64,000 bases of DNA from Streptomyces parvus (GTDB lineage Bacteria > Actinomycetota > Actinomycetes > Streptomycetales > Streptomycetaceae), in contig NZ_CP135079.1 of the NCBI RefSeq assembly GCF_032121415.1, forward strand, positions 2,356,001 to 2,420,000, in the 5' to 3' direction. Numbering within the stretch: the stretch's first letter is position 1; each line of letters begins with the position of its first letter. This document shows positions 49,734 through 58,587 of this stretch, one piece after another. The notes below the pieces were generated by a model that saw only the letters and a program-made list of their open reading frames with translations, searched no databases and was not told where the DNA came from. Position numbers and translations under genes: made by a program.

Positions 49734-49919
49734 GCCGCCCCCTCTCCCCCGCCGCCACCGGCTCCCGGCACCAAAGCGCACGACCCTAGTCCACGCGCGA
49801 AGGCCGCGGCGACTCCTTTTCCACGACCGGAGGAGGGAACGAGACAGTAAGAAACGCAGATTTCCTGACGAACCGGGCACTATGGGGGAACTGACCACGT
49901 CTCAGGAGCCCCCACCGAC

Positions 49920-52187
49920 ATGAGCGACGAGCCACAGAGCTGGGCCCCCCGCGACTCCTCGGGCGCGGGGGCCTCCTCCGGACACCACCGACCGACGGCG
50001 TCCGGGGAGCAGCCCGGAAAGCGGCCCCGGCAGAAGCCCGGGAAGAAGGCACGGCCCCGGCGCACCGGCTGGCGGCGCGCCATCCCCACCTGGCGGATGA
50101 GCCTCGGCACCCTCCTCGGCCTCGTCGTCCTCCTCGGCGCCGGGGTCTTCGCCGCCTACCGGTTCGTCGACATCCCGGCCGCCAACGCGTCGGCCACCGC
50201 CCAGTCCAACGTCTACCTCTACAGCGACGGCAGCGTCATCGCCCGGGACGGCGACGTGAACCGGGAGAAGGTCAAGCTCTCCCAGGTCCCCCCGGGCGTC
50301 CAGCACGCGGTCCTGGCCGCCGAGGACCGGGACTTCTACTCCGACGACCGCGCCGTGGACGTGAAGGCGATGGTCCGGGCCGGCTGGAACACCGTCACCG
50401 GCAAGGGCAAACAGGGCGGCTCGACGATCACCCAGCAGTACGTGAAGAACTACTACCTCGGCCAGGAACGCACCGTCCTGCGCAAGGCCAAGGAAGCCAT
50501 CATCGCGGTCAAGCTCAACCGCGAGGAGACCAAGGACCAGATCTTCGAGGGCTACCTCAACACCAGCTACTTCGGGCGCAACGCGTACGGCATCCAGGCC
50601 GCCGCCCAGGCGTACTACGGCAAGAACGTCGAGGAGCTCACCACCGCCGAAGGCGCGTACCTCGCCTCCCTGCTGAACGCCCCCAGCGCCTACGACGTCG
50701 TCGCCCACCCCGGCAACAAGCCCGCGGCCCAGCGCCGCTGGAACTACGTCCTCAACGGCATGGTCAAGGAACGCTGGCTCACCGCCGCCGAACGGGCGAC
50801 GACGCGCTTCCCGACCCCCGGCGAGGCCAAACCGTCGACCGGGCTCTCGGGGCAGCGCGGCTACATCGTGCAGGCCGTCGAGGACTACCTGAACCGCCGC
50901 GGCATCCTCGACGCGAAGACCCTCACCACCGGCGGCTACCGCATCACCACCACCCTCGACAGAGCCAAGCAGGACGCCTTCGTCCAAGCCGTCGCCGACA
51001 ACGTGACGGCCAAGACCAGCGCCGACCGCGCCGCCGACCGCAACGTCCGCGTCGGCGGCGCCTCGATCGTCCCGGAGACCGGAAAGGTCGTCGCCCTGTA
51101 CGGCGGCATCGACTACACGAAGCAGTACGTCAGCAACGCGACCCGCCGCGACTACCAGGTCGGCTCCGTCTTCAAGCCGTTCGTCCTCACCTCCGCCGTC
51201 GTCAACGACTCCACCACCCAGGACGGCCGGCGCATCACGCCCAACACCGTCTACGACGGCACCAACAAACGCACCGTCGTCGGCGTGCAGGGGTCCACCG
51301 ACTACGCCCCCGCCAACGAGGACGACGTCGACTACGGCGACATCACCGTGCGCATCGCCACCGACAAGTCCGTCAACTCCGTCTACGCCCAGATGGCGCA
51401 GGACGTCGGCCCCGCGAAGGTCCGGGACACCGCGATCGCCCTCGGCATCCCCGCCGACACCCCCGACCTCACCGCCGCCCCCTCCATCGCGCTCGGCACC
51501 GCCAACGCCAGCGTCCTGGACATGACAGAGGCGTACGCCACCCTCGCCGACCACGGCCGGCACGGCGGGTACGTCCTCGTCGAACGGGTCACCAAGGACG
51601 GCGCGGAGATCCCGCTCCCGGAACGCACCACCGAACAGGCCGTCAGCCGCGAGGCCGCCGACACCACCACCGCCGTCCTGCGCAGCGTCGTGGAGGGCGG
51701 CACCGGCACCGCCGCCCAGGCGGTCGGCCGCCCCGCCGTCGGCAAGACCGGCACCGCGGAGGAGGACCGGGCCGCCTGGTTCGCCGGCTACACCCCGGAC
51801 CTCGCGAGCGTCGTCGCCGTAATGGGCCAGAACCCGGACACGGGCGCCCAGACCCCGCTGTACGGAGCCCTCGGCCTGCCCCGCGTCAACGGCGGCGGCG
51901 TCCCGGCCGAGACCTGGGCCGCCTATACGGAAGCGGCGCTGCGCTCCTCCCCGGCCAAGGAGTTCGACCTGCGCACGGCCCCGGGCTCCGACGAAGGGGA
52001 CGAGCTCCTGGTCGACGAGAACGCCGACGGGGGCGCGGACCCGTCCTCATCGGCGGACCCCGACGCCACGCCCGGCACGGCACCGGACACGACCCCCGAC
52101 GCCAGCGCCCCGCCGACACCCGGCACGGACACCGGCGGGACGGACGAAGGATCCGTATCCGCTCCGGACGGAAACGGAAACGGCTAG
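49920..52187 (+). CDS. Class A penicillin-binding protein (bifunctional peptidoglycan synthase)
   Basis: 755 residues. A ~55-residue basic cytoplasmic tail and one membrane anchor (LGTLLGLVVLLGAGVFAAYR) precede a GT51 transglycosylase (AEDRDFYSDD with the catalytic Glu at ~134, GGSTITQQYVKNYYLG, YGIQAAAQAYYGK) and a transpeptidase with SVFK (Ser ~414), SVN and KTGT (~607). The last ~80 residues are an acidic Pro/Ser/Asp tail outside the membrane. It polymerises and cross-links peptidoglycan. ATG 49920 with AGGAG 10 nt upstream. Confidence 0.95.
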   Translation: MSDEPQSWAPRDSSGAGASSGHHRPTASGEQPGKRPRQKPGKKARPRRTGWRRAIPTWRMSLGTLLGLVVLLGAGVFAAYRFVDIPAANASATAQSNVYLYSDGSVIARDGDVNREKVKLSQVPPGVQHAVLAAEDRDFYSDDRAVDVKAMVRAGWNTVTGKGKQGGSTITQQYVKNYYLGQERTVLRKAKEAIIAVKLNREETKDQIFEGYLNTSYFGRNAYGIQAAAQAYYGKNVEELTTAEGAYLASLLNAPSAYDVVAHPGNKPAAQRRWNYVLNGMVKERWLTAAERATTRFPTPGEAKPSTGLSGQRGYIVQAVEDYLNRRGILDAKTLTTGGYRITTTLDRAKQDAFVQAVADNVTAKTSADRAADRNVRVGGASIVPETGKVVALYGGIDYTKQYVSNATRRDYQVGSVFKPFVLTSAVVNDSTTQDGRRITPNTVYDGTNKRTVVGVQGSTDYAPANEDDVDYGDITVRIATDKSVNSVYAQMAQDVGPAKVRDTAIALGIPADTPDLTAAPSIALGTANASVLDMTEAYATLADHGRHGGYVLVERVTKDGAEIPLPERTTEQAVSREAADTTTAVLRSVVEGGTGTAAQAVGRPAVGKTGTAEEDRAAWFAGYTPDLASVVAVMGQNPDTGAQTPLYGALGLPRVNGGGVPAETWAAYTEAALRSSPAKEFDLRTAPGSDEGDELLVDENADGGADPSSSADPDATPGTAPDTTPDASAPPTPGTDTGGTDEGSVSAPDGNGNG

Positions 52188-52191
52188 GGCC

Positions 52192-52512
52192 TCAGTGCCC
52201 CGAGGTCGCCTTCAGGCCGACCACGGCCACCAGCAGCAGACAGACGAAGAAGATCCGGGCGGCGGTCACCGGCTCGTTCAGCACGACCATGCCCAGGATC
52301 GCCGCACCGGCCGCGCCGATACCGACCCACACGCCGTACGCCGTACCGATCGGCAGCGTCTTCGCCGCATGCGACAGCAGCACCATGCTCGCCACGATCC
52401 CGAGGCCGGTGAACACGCTCGGCCACAGCCGGGTGAACCCCTCGGTGTACTTCATCCCGATCGACCAGCCCACTTCGAGCAGACCGGCGACAATCAACAG
52501 AACCCACGCCAT
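52192..52512 (-). CDS. SMR-family guanidinium exporter (Gdx/SugE type)
   Basis: 106 residues, four membrane helices. MAWVLLIVAGLLEVGWSIGM with the essential Glu of the first helix, then KYTEGFTRLWPSVFTG, matches the Gdx/SugE subgroup rather than EmrE/QacE. These work as antiparallel dimers exchanging guanidinium for protons. The assignment is strengthened by the guanidine-III riboswitch in its leader. It is convergent with the PBP gene, with 4 bp between the stop codons. Confidence 0.92.
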   Translation of the reverse strand: MAWVLLIVAGLLEVGWSIGMKYTEGFTRLWPSVFTGLGIVASMVLLSHAAKTLPIGTAYGVWVGIGAAGAAILGMVVLNEPVTAARIFFVCLLLVAVVGLKATSGH

Positions 52513-52552
52513 GGCAGAACCTCCGACGACGGACACACGGACAACTTCACGG

Positions 52553-52596
52553 GTGCGTCGTCTTTGCCAACCCGGTACGGCGCGTCTCGTCGGGAT
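52553..52596 (-). promoter_or_regulatory. Guanidine-III (ykkC-III) riboswitch
   Basis: The minus-strand leader of the SMR gene contains CCCGACGAGACGCGCCGTAC followed by CGGGTTGGCAAAGACGACGC. It aligns along its length with the ykkC-III consensus as I remember it (CCGGACGAGGTGCGCCGTAC then CCGGTCAGGACAAGACGGCG), including the invariant GACGAG, GCGCCGTACC and AAGACG blocks that form the guanidinium-binding pseudoknot. It ends about 40 nt before the ATG. Guanidine binding should switch on the exporter. Confidence 0.85.
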
Positions 52597-52672
52597 GGTT
52601 CCACCGTAGCAAGGAACGGGGGAAGGGCCTGGTGACACCGGTCACCAGGCCCTCGCCGCCATCGTCGGGGAA

Positions 52673-53044
52673 CTACAGATACAGCCCGGTCGAATCCACC
52701 GACCCCTCGAACCGGTCGGCGGCCACCGCGTGCAGATCGCGCTCCCGCATCAGGACGTACGCCACGCCCCGCACCTCGACCTCGGCCCGGTCCTCGGGGT
52801 CGTACAGCACCCGGTCGCCGGGCTCCACCGTCCGCACGTTCTGCCCGACCGCCACGACGACGGCCCAGGCCAGCCGACGGCCCACCGCGGCCGTCGCCGG
52901 GATCAGGATGCCGCCGCCGGAACGCCGCTCGCCCTCGGACGCGTCGTTCCGCACCAGCACGCGGTCGTGCAGCATCCGGATGGGCAGCTTGTCGTCGTGC
53001 GGGGCGCCATGGGTGGGGTTACCGGGGGTGGTGTTCTCGCTCAC
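52673..53044 (-). CDS. GroES-like co-chaperonin paralogue
   Basis: 123 residues with the Cpn10 fold: LPIRMLHDRVLVR at the start, the mobile-loop region SEGERRSGGGILIPATA, then GRRLAWAVVVAVGQNVRTVE and GDRVLYDPEDRAEVEVRGVA. The N-terminal ~20 residues are extra compared with GroES. It stands alone with no groEL beside it, unlike the housekeeping groES. GTG start at 53044. A specialised or minor role is likely. Confidence 0.85.
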   Translation of the reverse strand: MSENTTPGNPTHGAPHDDKLPIRMLHDRVLVRNDASEGERRSGGGILIPATAAVGRRLAWAVVVAVGQNVRTVEPGDRVLYDPEDRAEVEVRGVAYVLMRERDLHAVAADRFEGSVDSTGLYL

Positions 53045-53093
53045 GCCCGCAACCTACCTGCCGGGGGCCGGACCGTACGCCTCCGGGTTCGGA

Positions 53094-53414
53094 TCACGCG
53101 CGGCCGCGGCGATTCGACAGGGTGAGCAGCCCCACCACGCCGACCACCAGCAGCGCCGCGGGGATCACCCGGTCCAGCCGCGGCGAGCCGTCCTCCGCGA
53201 CGAACTGGGCCTTCACCTCCGACACCGAGCGGTTCACCGCGACGAAGGCACGGCCGGCCGTCCGGTCCACGGTCTGGGCCGCCTTCGCCTTGGCATCGCC
53301 GATGATCGTCTTCGGGTGTACGCGCACCCCGATCTCGTCGAGCACCACAGCGAGCTGCTCACGCCTGCTGATGATGTCCGCCTCGATCTGCGCAGGGGTC
53401 CTGGCATCCGACAC
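53094..53414 (-). CDS. DUF3618 membrane protein
   Basis: 106 residues. RTPAQIEADIISRREQLAVV then LDEIGVRVHPKTI is the DUF3618 helix, followed by a coiled-coil-like segment and one C-terminal membrane helix (DRVIPAALLVVGVVGLLTL). The family is common in actinobacteria, usually near phage-holin-like membrane proteins; function unknown. GTG 53414 has GGAGG 6 nt upstream. Divergent from the bcp gene. Confidence 0.85.
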   Translation of the reverse strand: MSDARTPAQIEADIISRREQLAVVLDEIGVRVHPKTIIGDAKAKAAQTVDRTAGRAFVAVNRSVSEVKAQFVAEDGSPRLDRVIPAALLVVGVVGLLTLSNRRGRA

Positions 53415-53557
53415 TGCGCCGCCTCCGTGGTCGTCGTCCGTTGAACCTTCGTCTGAAACCTTCGCCGACAGTCTGTCAGCTCGAAGCTCCACACACCCGG
53501 CGGCACCCCTATTACCCTCGGTCCCGTCCGACCCGCGCACCACCCGAGGAGAACCAC

Positions 53558-54025
53558 ATGAGCGAGCGACTGAAGCCCGGCGACACCGCTCCCGCCTTCA
53601 CCCTTCCCGACGCCGACGGCAACGAGGTGTCGCTCGCGGACCACAAGGGCCGGAAGGTCGTCGTGTACTTCTACCCGGCCGCTCTTACCCCCGGATGCAC
53701 CAAGCAGGCCTGCGACTTCACGGACAACCTCGACCTCCTGGCGCATGCCGGGTACGACGTCATCGGCGTCTCCCCCGACAAGCCGGAGAAGCTCGCGAAG
53801 TTCCGCGACACGGAGAACCTCAAGGTCACCCTGGTGGGCGACCCGGCCAAGGAAACTCTGGCGGCGTACGGGGCCTTCGGCGAGAAGAAGCTCTACGGCA
53901 AAGTGGTGACGGGCGTGATCCGCTCCACCGTCGTCGTCGACGAGGAGGGCAAGGTCGAGCACGCGTTCTACAACGTGAAGGCGACCGGCCACGTGGCGAA
54001 GATCATCAGGGACCTCGGCATCTGA
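53558..54025 (+). CDS. bcp: Thioredoxin-dependent peroxiredoxin Bcp (PrxQ type)
   Basis: 155 residues. Peroxidatic Cys in YPAALTPGCTKQACDF with the resolving Cys five residues later (the alpha2-type Bcp arrangement). KPGDTAPAFTLPDADGNEVS at the N-terminus and FRDTENLKVTLVGDPAKETL fit the family. It reduces H2O2 and organic peroxides with thioredoxin in the cytosol. ATG 53558 with GAGGAG upstream. Confidence 0.93.
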   Translation: MSERLKPGDTAPAFTLPDADGNEVSLADHKGRKVVVYFYPAALTPGCTKQACDFTDNLDLLAHAGYDVIGVSPDKPEKLAKFRDTENLKVTLVGDPAKETLAAYGAFGEKKLYGKVVTGVIRSTVVVDEEGKVEHAFYNVKATGHVAKIIRDLGI

Positions 54026-54047
54026 CGGTCTCCCCTGGACGGCCCCG

Positions 54048-54126
54048 CCCTCACACGATCCCGGCCCCTCGTCGGCCGCGAAACGCGCCCCGCAACGCGC
54101 CCCGGCGTGTCGAGATCGTGTGAGGG
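54048..54126. repeat. 13-bp perfect inverted repeat between bcp and proP
   Basis: CCCTCACACGATC at 54048-54060 is exactly complementary to GATCGTGTGAGGG at 54114-54126, with 53 bp between. It may be a terminator for bcp, a binding site, or the ends of a tiny mobile remnant. Confidence 0.6.
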
Positions 54127-54216
54127 AGATCGCATCGACTCATGAAGTCGGTTTGCGGCCGTCAACTCTGCGCAGAAGCCTTTCCTGGAACACCCTTCGA
54201 GGAAAGGACCCCGGCC

Positions 54217-55713
54217 ATGGCGGCCCCCGACCCCCAGCAGGCGGCCGACCCAGCAGCGGTCAAACGCCACCCCGCGCTCTTCCGGGCCATCCGGAAGCGC
54301 CAGAATCCGCGGCTGCGCCGGACGGACATCACGGTCACGGACGACGCCGCGGTGAAGCGGGCCGTGAAGGCTGCCTCCCTGGGCAACGCCATGGAGTGGT
54401 TCGACTTCGGGATCTACTCCTACCTGGCCGTGACCATCGGCCACGTCTTCTTCCCGTCCGGGAACGACACCACCCAGCTGCTCTCCTCCTTCGCGACCTT
54501 CGCGGTGGCCTTCCTCGTACGGCCGCTCGGCGGGATGTTCTTCGGCCCGATGGGAGACAAGGTCGGCCGCAAGAAGGTCCTCGCGCTGACGATGATCCTG
54601 ATGGCGGTCGGCACGTTCGCGATCGGCCTCATCCCCTCGCACGACACGATCGGCGTCTGGGCCGCGGTCCTGCTGATCTTCTTCCGGATGCTCCAGGGCT
54701 TCTCGACGGGCGGTGAGTACGGCGGCGCGTCGACGTTCATCGCGGAGTACGCCCCCGACAAGCGGCGCGGCTTCTTCGGCAGCTTCCTGGAGTTCGGCAC
54801 CCTGGCCGGCTACGTCGGCGCGGCGGGCCTCGTCACGGCCCTGTACGCCCTGCTGGACGACGCCCAGATGGAGGCCTGGGGGTGGAGGATCCCGTTCCTC
54901 GTCGCGGGACCGCTGGGGCTGGTCGGTCTCTACCTCCGACTGAAGCTGGACGAGACCCCGGCCTTCCAGAAGCTGGAGGGCGGCACCGCGCACGCGAGCG
55001 AGGCGGCGGACGGCGTCGAGGCCACGGCCAAGGGCGACCTGGCGAAGATCTTCCGCCAGTACTGGCCGACGCTGATCCTCTGCATCTGCCTGGTCGGCGC
55101 GTACAACATCACCGACTACATGCTGCTGTCGTACATGCCGACGTACCTCTCCGACGAGCTGGGCTACAGCGAGACGCACGGGCTGCTGATCCTGCTGGCG
55201 GTGATGGTGTTCCTGATGCTGATCATCAGCCAGGTCGGCAAGCTCTCCGACCGCTTCGGCCGCAAGCCGCTGCTGATGACCGGGATGCTGGGCTTCCTCT
55301 TCCTCTCCCTCCCCGCCTTCCTCCTCATCCGGGTCGACGGCATCCTCCCGATCACGATCGGCATGCTGATGCTGGGCCTCTCGCTGGTCTGCATGCTCGG
55401 CACGATGTCGGCGGCGCTCCCCGCGCTGTTCCCGACGAACGTCCGCTACGGCTCCCTGTCGGTCGGCTACAACCTCTCCGCGTCGATCTTCGGCGGCACG
55501 ACCCCGCTGGTGATCACGGCCCTGATCAGCTGGACCGGCTCCAACCTGATGCCGGCGTACTACGCGATGGCGGCGGCCCTGATCGGCGTGATCGCGGTGG
55601 CCTGCATGAAGGAGACCGCCCAGAAGCCGCTGATCGGCTCCCCGCCGTCGGTGGAGACGGACGAGGAGGCGGCGGAACTGGTCCAGGCGCAGGCGCCTGA
55701 TCCGAAGTTCTGA
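54217..55713 (+). CDS. proP: MFS osmolyte:proton symporter (ProP family)
   Basis: 498 residues, 12 membrane segments. Metabolite:H+ symporter signatures are AASLGNAMEWFDFGIYSYLA in helix 1, RPLGGMFFGPMGDKVGRKKV in loop 2-3 and LQGFSTGGEYGGASTFIAEY in helix 5. It is closest in pattern to ProP, which takes up proline and glycine betaine. The C-terminus lacks the long coiled coil of E. coli ProP. ATG 54217 with AAAGGA about 9 nt upstream. Confidence 0.9.
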   Translation: MAAPDPQQAADPAAVKRHPALFRAIRKRQNPRLRRTDITVTDDAAVKRAVKAASLGNAMEWFDFGIYSYLAVTIGHVFFPSGNDTTQLLSSFATFAVAFLVRPLGGMFFGPMGDKVGRKKVLALTMILMAVGTFAIGLIPSHDTIGVWAAVLLIFFRMLQGFSTGGEYGGASTFIAEYAPDKRRGFFGSFLEFGTLAGYVGAAGLVTALYALLDDAQMEAWGWRIPFLVAGPLGLVGLYLRLKLDETPAFQKLEGGTAHASEAADGVEATAKGDLAKIFRQYWPTLILCICLVGAYNITDYMLLSYMPTYLSDELGYSETHGLLILLAVMVFLMLIISQVGKLSDRFGRKPLLMTGMLGFLFLSLPAFLLIRVDGILPITIGMLMLGLSLVCMLGTMSAALPALFPTNVRYGSLSVGYNLSASIFGGTTPLVITALISWTGSNLMPAYYAMAAALIGVIAVACMKETAQKPLIGSPPSVETDEEAAELVQAQAPDPKF

Positions 55714-55794
55714 GAGCTTCTGTTTCGATACGTCCCGCGCCAGGAAATCTCCTGCCGCCTCAGCCGTCCGGCCCGGTACGATGACATGCGTCTG

Positions 55795-55879
55795 GCGGCG
55801 GTGGTGCAACTGGCGACACAGCAGACTTAGGATCTGTGGCCCGTGAAACGGCTTGAGGGTTCGAATCCCTTCCGCCGCA
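55795..55879 (+). tRNA. tRNA-Leu (TAG anticodon)
   Basis: An 85-nt type II tRNA. The acceptor stem GCGGCGG pairs with CCGCCGC, the anticodon loop is CTTAGGA with anticodon TAG, a long variable arm follows, the T arm contains GGTTCGAATCC, and the discriminator is A. CCA is not encoded. A TACGAT -10-like box lies at about 55778-55783. Confidence 0.95.
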
Positions 55880-55884
55880 CCGAG

Positions 55885-55923
55885 AACGGCCTGCGCATCG
55901 AAGAACTGATGCGCGGGCCGTTT
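55885..55923. terminator. Terminator after tRNA-Leu
   Basis: AACGGCCTGCGCATC and GATGCGCGGGCCGTTT pair around an 8-nt loop with one mismatch and end in TTT. It also faces the convergent rdgB gene. Confidence 0.88.
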
Positions 55924-55935
55924 CCCGTCTCCGGC

Positions 55936-56538
55936 CTATCCCACCAACTCCCGCACCACCGGCACCAGCGCCCGGAACGCCTTCCCCCGGTGGCTGATCG
56001 CGTTCTTCTCCGCCGGGGTCAGCTCCGCGCAGGTGCGGGTCTCCCCCTCCGGCTGGAGGATCGGGTCGTAGCCGAAGCCGTTGGTGCCCGACGGGGTGGC
56101 GCGGAGGATGCCGTTCAGGCGGCCCTCGACCACGCGTTCCGTGCCGTCGGGGAGGGCCAGGGCGGCGGCGCAGGCGAAGGAGGCGCCTCGGTGCGGGGTG
56201 TCGATGTCGCCGAGCTGGGCCAGGAGCAGGTTCAGGTTGGCCTCGTCGTCGCCGTGGGTGCCGGACCAGCGGGCCGAGAAGATGCCGGGGGCGCCGCCGA
56301 GGACGTCCACGCAGAGCCCGGAGTCGTCGGCGACGGCCGGGAGGCCCGTGGCGCGGGCCAGGGTGTGGGCCTTGAGGAGCGCGTTCTCGGCGAAGGTGAC
56401 GCCGGTCTCCTTGACGTCGGGGATGTCGGGGTAGGCGTCCGCGCCGACGAGGTCGAGGTCGAGTCCCGCGTCGGCGAGGATGGCGTGGAGTTCGGTGATT
56501 TTCCCGGCGTTGCGGGTGGCGAGGATCAGGCGCTTCAT
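55936..56538 (-). CDS. rdgB: Non-canonical purine NTP pyrophosphatase (RdgB/HAM1)
   Basis: 200 residues. LILATRNAGKITEL (triphosphate-binding), ETGVTFAENALLKAH, VADDSGLCVDVLGGAPGIFS (catalytic Asp region), GTNGFGYDPIL and the C-terminal NAISHRGKAF are all in place. It hydrolyses dITP, XTP and dHAPTP to the monophosphates. It is in the usual actinobacterial order close to rph. Confidence 0.95.
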   Translation of the reverse strand: MKRLILATRNAGKITELHAILADAGLDLDLVGADAYPDIPDVKETGVTFAENALLKAHTLARATGLPAVADDSGLCVDVLGGAPGIFSARWSGTHGDDEANLNLLLAQLGDIDTPHRGASFACAAALALPDGTERVVEGRLNGILRATPSGTNGFGYDPILQPEGETRTCAELTPAEKNAISHRGKAFRALVPVVRELVG

Positions 56539-56648
56539 GGGGCGATTATCGCCGGGCCGGTGCTTCGGCCGGCGAGCGTCTCCTGGCCGGCGCTTCCCGC
56601 GGCCCGGGCCCTTTCCCTACGCCCCCCTCCAAAAGTGGGCCTACGGGC

Positions 56649-57038
56649 CTACGGGCTGCAGACCTTGCCGATCTCCGTCGCCGCGTCCGTCACCGGGGTG
56701 ATGTCGGGGGTGGCGTCCCCCGCCTCGATGGACGTGCGGACCTCCGTGACGCCCTTCTGGAGGTCGTCGACGGCCTTGGAGAGGTCGGCGTTGTCCGTGG
56801 TGTCGTCGAGCTTCTTCAGCTCTCGGTCGATCTCGTCCAGGGACTCGGATGCCTGGGTGATGTCCTCGGAGGCGTTGGAGACGGCCTGCTGGAGGTTGTT
56901 GACGCTGGTGGCGATGGCGTCGGCGGTGCGGACGCAGTCGAGCGCCTTGTCGAGGCCGGCGCAGCCCACTGCCGTGGTCAGCGTCAGCAGGGTGGCGGCG
57001 GTGGCGAGTGCGATACGTCGGTGGCGGCGCGAAGCCAT
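56649..57038 (-). CDS. Small coiled-coil lipoprotein
   Basis: 129 residues. Basic signal peptide MASRRHRRIALATAA with lipobox TTAVGC, then a helical region of heptad-like repeats (VNNLQQAVSNASEDITQASE, DEIDRELKKLDD) and a final Cys in GKVCSP that may pair with Cys in LDCVRTA. Located between rdgB and rph on the same strand. No family assigned. ATG 57038 has GGAGGG 8 nt upstream. Confidence 0.78.
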   Translation of the reverse strand: MASRRHRRIALATAATLLTLTTAVGCAGLDKALDCVRTADAIATSVNNLQQAVSNASEDITQASESLDEIDRELKKLDDTTDNADLSKAVDDLQKGVTEVRTSIEAGDATPDITPVTDAATEIGKVCSP

Positions 57039-57162
57039 GGTGCGGGTCCCTCCCCGGGGGTCGGTACGTGGACGGGCGCACGGTTCGACCCGTGCGCCCG
57101 TATCCGTAACGACGCTCTGGGGTGCGTATTTGGTTGCTTCTTTACCCGGGGAGGGCGCGTCG

Positions 57163-57900
57163 CTACGCGTTCCGCGTGGTTGCGAGTGCGTCACGCTGGA
57201 GTGCGGCGAGGTCGACGCAGCCCGCGGTGGCGAGGTCCAGGAGGGAGCCCAGCTCCTTGCGGTCGAAGGGGGCGCCCTCGGCGGTGCCCTGGACCTCGAC
57301 GAAGCGGCCGTCGCCCGTGCAGACGACGTTCATGTCGGTCTCGGCGCGGACGTCCTCCTCGTAGCAGAGGTCGAGGAGCGGGGTGCCGTCGACGATGCCG
57401 ACGCTGATGGCGGCCACGGTGTCGGTGAGCGGCTTGCGGCCGGCCTTGACGATCTTCTTGCCCTGGGCCCAGGTGACGGCGTCGGCGAGGGCGACGTACG
57501 CGCCGGTGATGGCGGCGGTACGAGTGCCCCCGTCGGCCTGGAGGACGTCGCAGTCCAGGACGATGGTGTTCTCGCCGAGGGCCTTGTAGTCGATGACGGC
57601 GCGCAGGGAGCGGCCGATCAGGCGGCTGATCTCGTGGGTGCGGCCGCCGATCTTGCCGCGTACGGCTTCGCGGTCGCCGCGGGTGTTGGTGGAGCGGGGC
57701 AGCATGGAGTATTCGGCGGTGACCCAGCCTTCTCCGCTGCCCTTGCGCCAGCGCGGGACGCCTTCGGTGACGGAGGCGGTGCAGAAGACTTTGGTGTCGC
57801 CGAAGGAGATGAGGACTGAGCCTTCGGCGTGCTTGCTCCAGCCGCGTTCGATGGTGACGGGGCGGAGCTGTTCGGGGGTGCGGCCGTCGATGCGAGACAT
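57163..57900 (-). CDS. rph: Ribonuclease PH
   Basis: 245 residues. [20 protein letters not shown], then [20 protein letters not shown] (phosphate and tRNA binding), [20 protein letters not shown] and GVVDGTP-like [20 protein letters not shown] (catalytic Asp) are diagnostic. It trims 3' ends of tRNA precursors by phosphorolysis as a hexameric ring. ATG 57900. Confidence 0.97.
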   Translation of the reverse strand: MSRIDGRTPEQLRPVTIERGWSKHAEGSVLISFGDTKVFCTASVTEGVPRWRKGSGEGWVTAEYSMLPRSTNTRGDREAVRGKIGGRTHEISRLIGRSLRAVIDYKALGENTIVLDCDVLQADGGTRTAAITGAYVALADAVTWAQGKKIVKAGRKPLTDTVAAISVGIVDGTPLLDLCYEEDVRAETDMNVVCTGDGRFVEVQGTAEGAPFDRKELGSLLDLATAGCVDLAALQRDALATTRNA

Positions 57901-57925
57901 GGGCCCGACTGTATCCGTTGGCGGG

Positions 57926-58092
57926 GGTGGCTCCGTTCGGGTGCGGCGGGCCCGGTGGCCGACGCCCTCCGGGTACCGGGGGTGGCTCCGTTCGGGTGCG
58001 GTGGACCCCGTGGCCGACGCCCTCCGGGTACCGGGGGGTGGCTCCGTTCGGGAGCGGCGGGCCCGGTGGCCGACGCCCTCCCGGTACGCGGC
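57926..58092. repeat. Three tandem copies of a ~55-bp GC-rich unit
   Basis: Copies begin with GGTGGCTCCGTTCGGG at 57926, 57981 and 58037 (periods 55 and 56) and each includes GGCCGACGCCCTCC and GGTAC. The copies differ at only a few positions. The array lies between rph (upstream side) and the nagF 3' end. Confidence 0.85.
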
Positions 58093-58176
58093 AGGCCCCG
58101 TCCCCTGCGGTGGGGTACGGGGCCTGCGGGTGCCTCGCGGAGGCGGGGCCGCGGGGTCCGGCGTGGGGTCAGCCGG

Positions 58177-58410
58177 TCACATCATGTCTTCGATGTCGGC
58201 GGCGATGGGGTCCGCGTCGGTGCCGATGACGACCTGGATCGCGGTGCCCATCTTGACGACGCCGTGGGCGCCGGCGGCCTTGAGGGCGGCTTCGTCGACC
58301 TTGCTGGGGTCGTGGACCTCGGTGCGGAGGCGGGTGATGCAGCCTTCGATCTCGTCGATGTTGTCGATGCCGCCGAGCCCGGCGACGATCTTCTCAGCCT
58401 TGGTGGCCAT
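58177..58410 (-). CDS. nagF: PTS N-acetylglucosamine EIIB component
   Basis: 77 residues: a stand-alone GlcNAc-type EIIB. The phosphorylated Cys is in IDEIEGCITRLRTEV, followed by AAGAHGVVKMGTAIQVVIGT. It passes phosphate from EIIA (Crr) to sugar bound by the EIIC permeases. It is divergent from nagE1 with a DasR box between them, the arrangement I recall for S. coelicolor SCO2905-2906. GGGAGAAGG precedes ATG 58410. Confidence 0.93.
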   Translation of the reverse strand: MATKAEKIVAGLGGIDNIDEIEGCITRLRTEVHDPSKVDEAALKAAGAHGVVKMGTAIQVVIGTDADPIAADIEDMM

Positions 58411-58571
58411 GTCCTTCTCCCTGTTTCACGCGCAGACGGCCGCCCGCTGCGGGTCCGTTTCGTCACGGTAACGCACGGTTGGCCCAACTTCGCGGGCGGG
58501 TAACCGGACAATCCCGAAAGATGACGATCACCGGCGCCCTGCCTTCGGGACGGACCCCGGACCGTGACGCA

Positions 58572-58587
58572 ACTGGTCTACACCAGT
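58572..58587. promoter_or_regulatory. DasR operator between nagF and nagE1
   Basis: ACTGGTCTACACCAGT is a near-perfect 16-bp palindrome differing from the dre consensus only in the central G-to-C and one flank position. It lies 43 bp before nagE1 and about 160 bp from nagF, so one site could repress both. Confidence 0.88.

Noticed and set aside
49902..51563. Long minus-strand frame opposite the class A PBP
   Set aside because: Its Gly/Val-rich low-complexity product is typical of antisense to high-GC coding DNA; the plus strand has all PBP motifs.
53968..55809. 613-codon minus-strand frame opposite proP
   Set aside because: It is antisense to twelve membrane helices, has His/Arg-rich nonsense composition and no domain.
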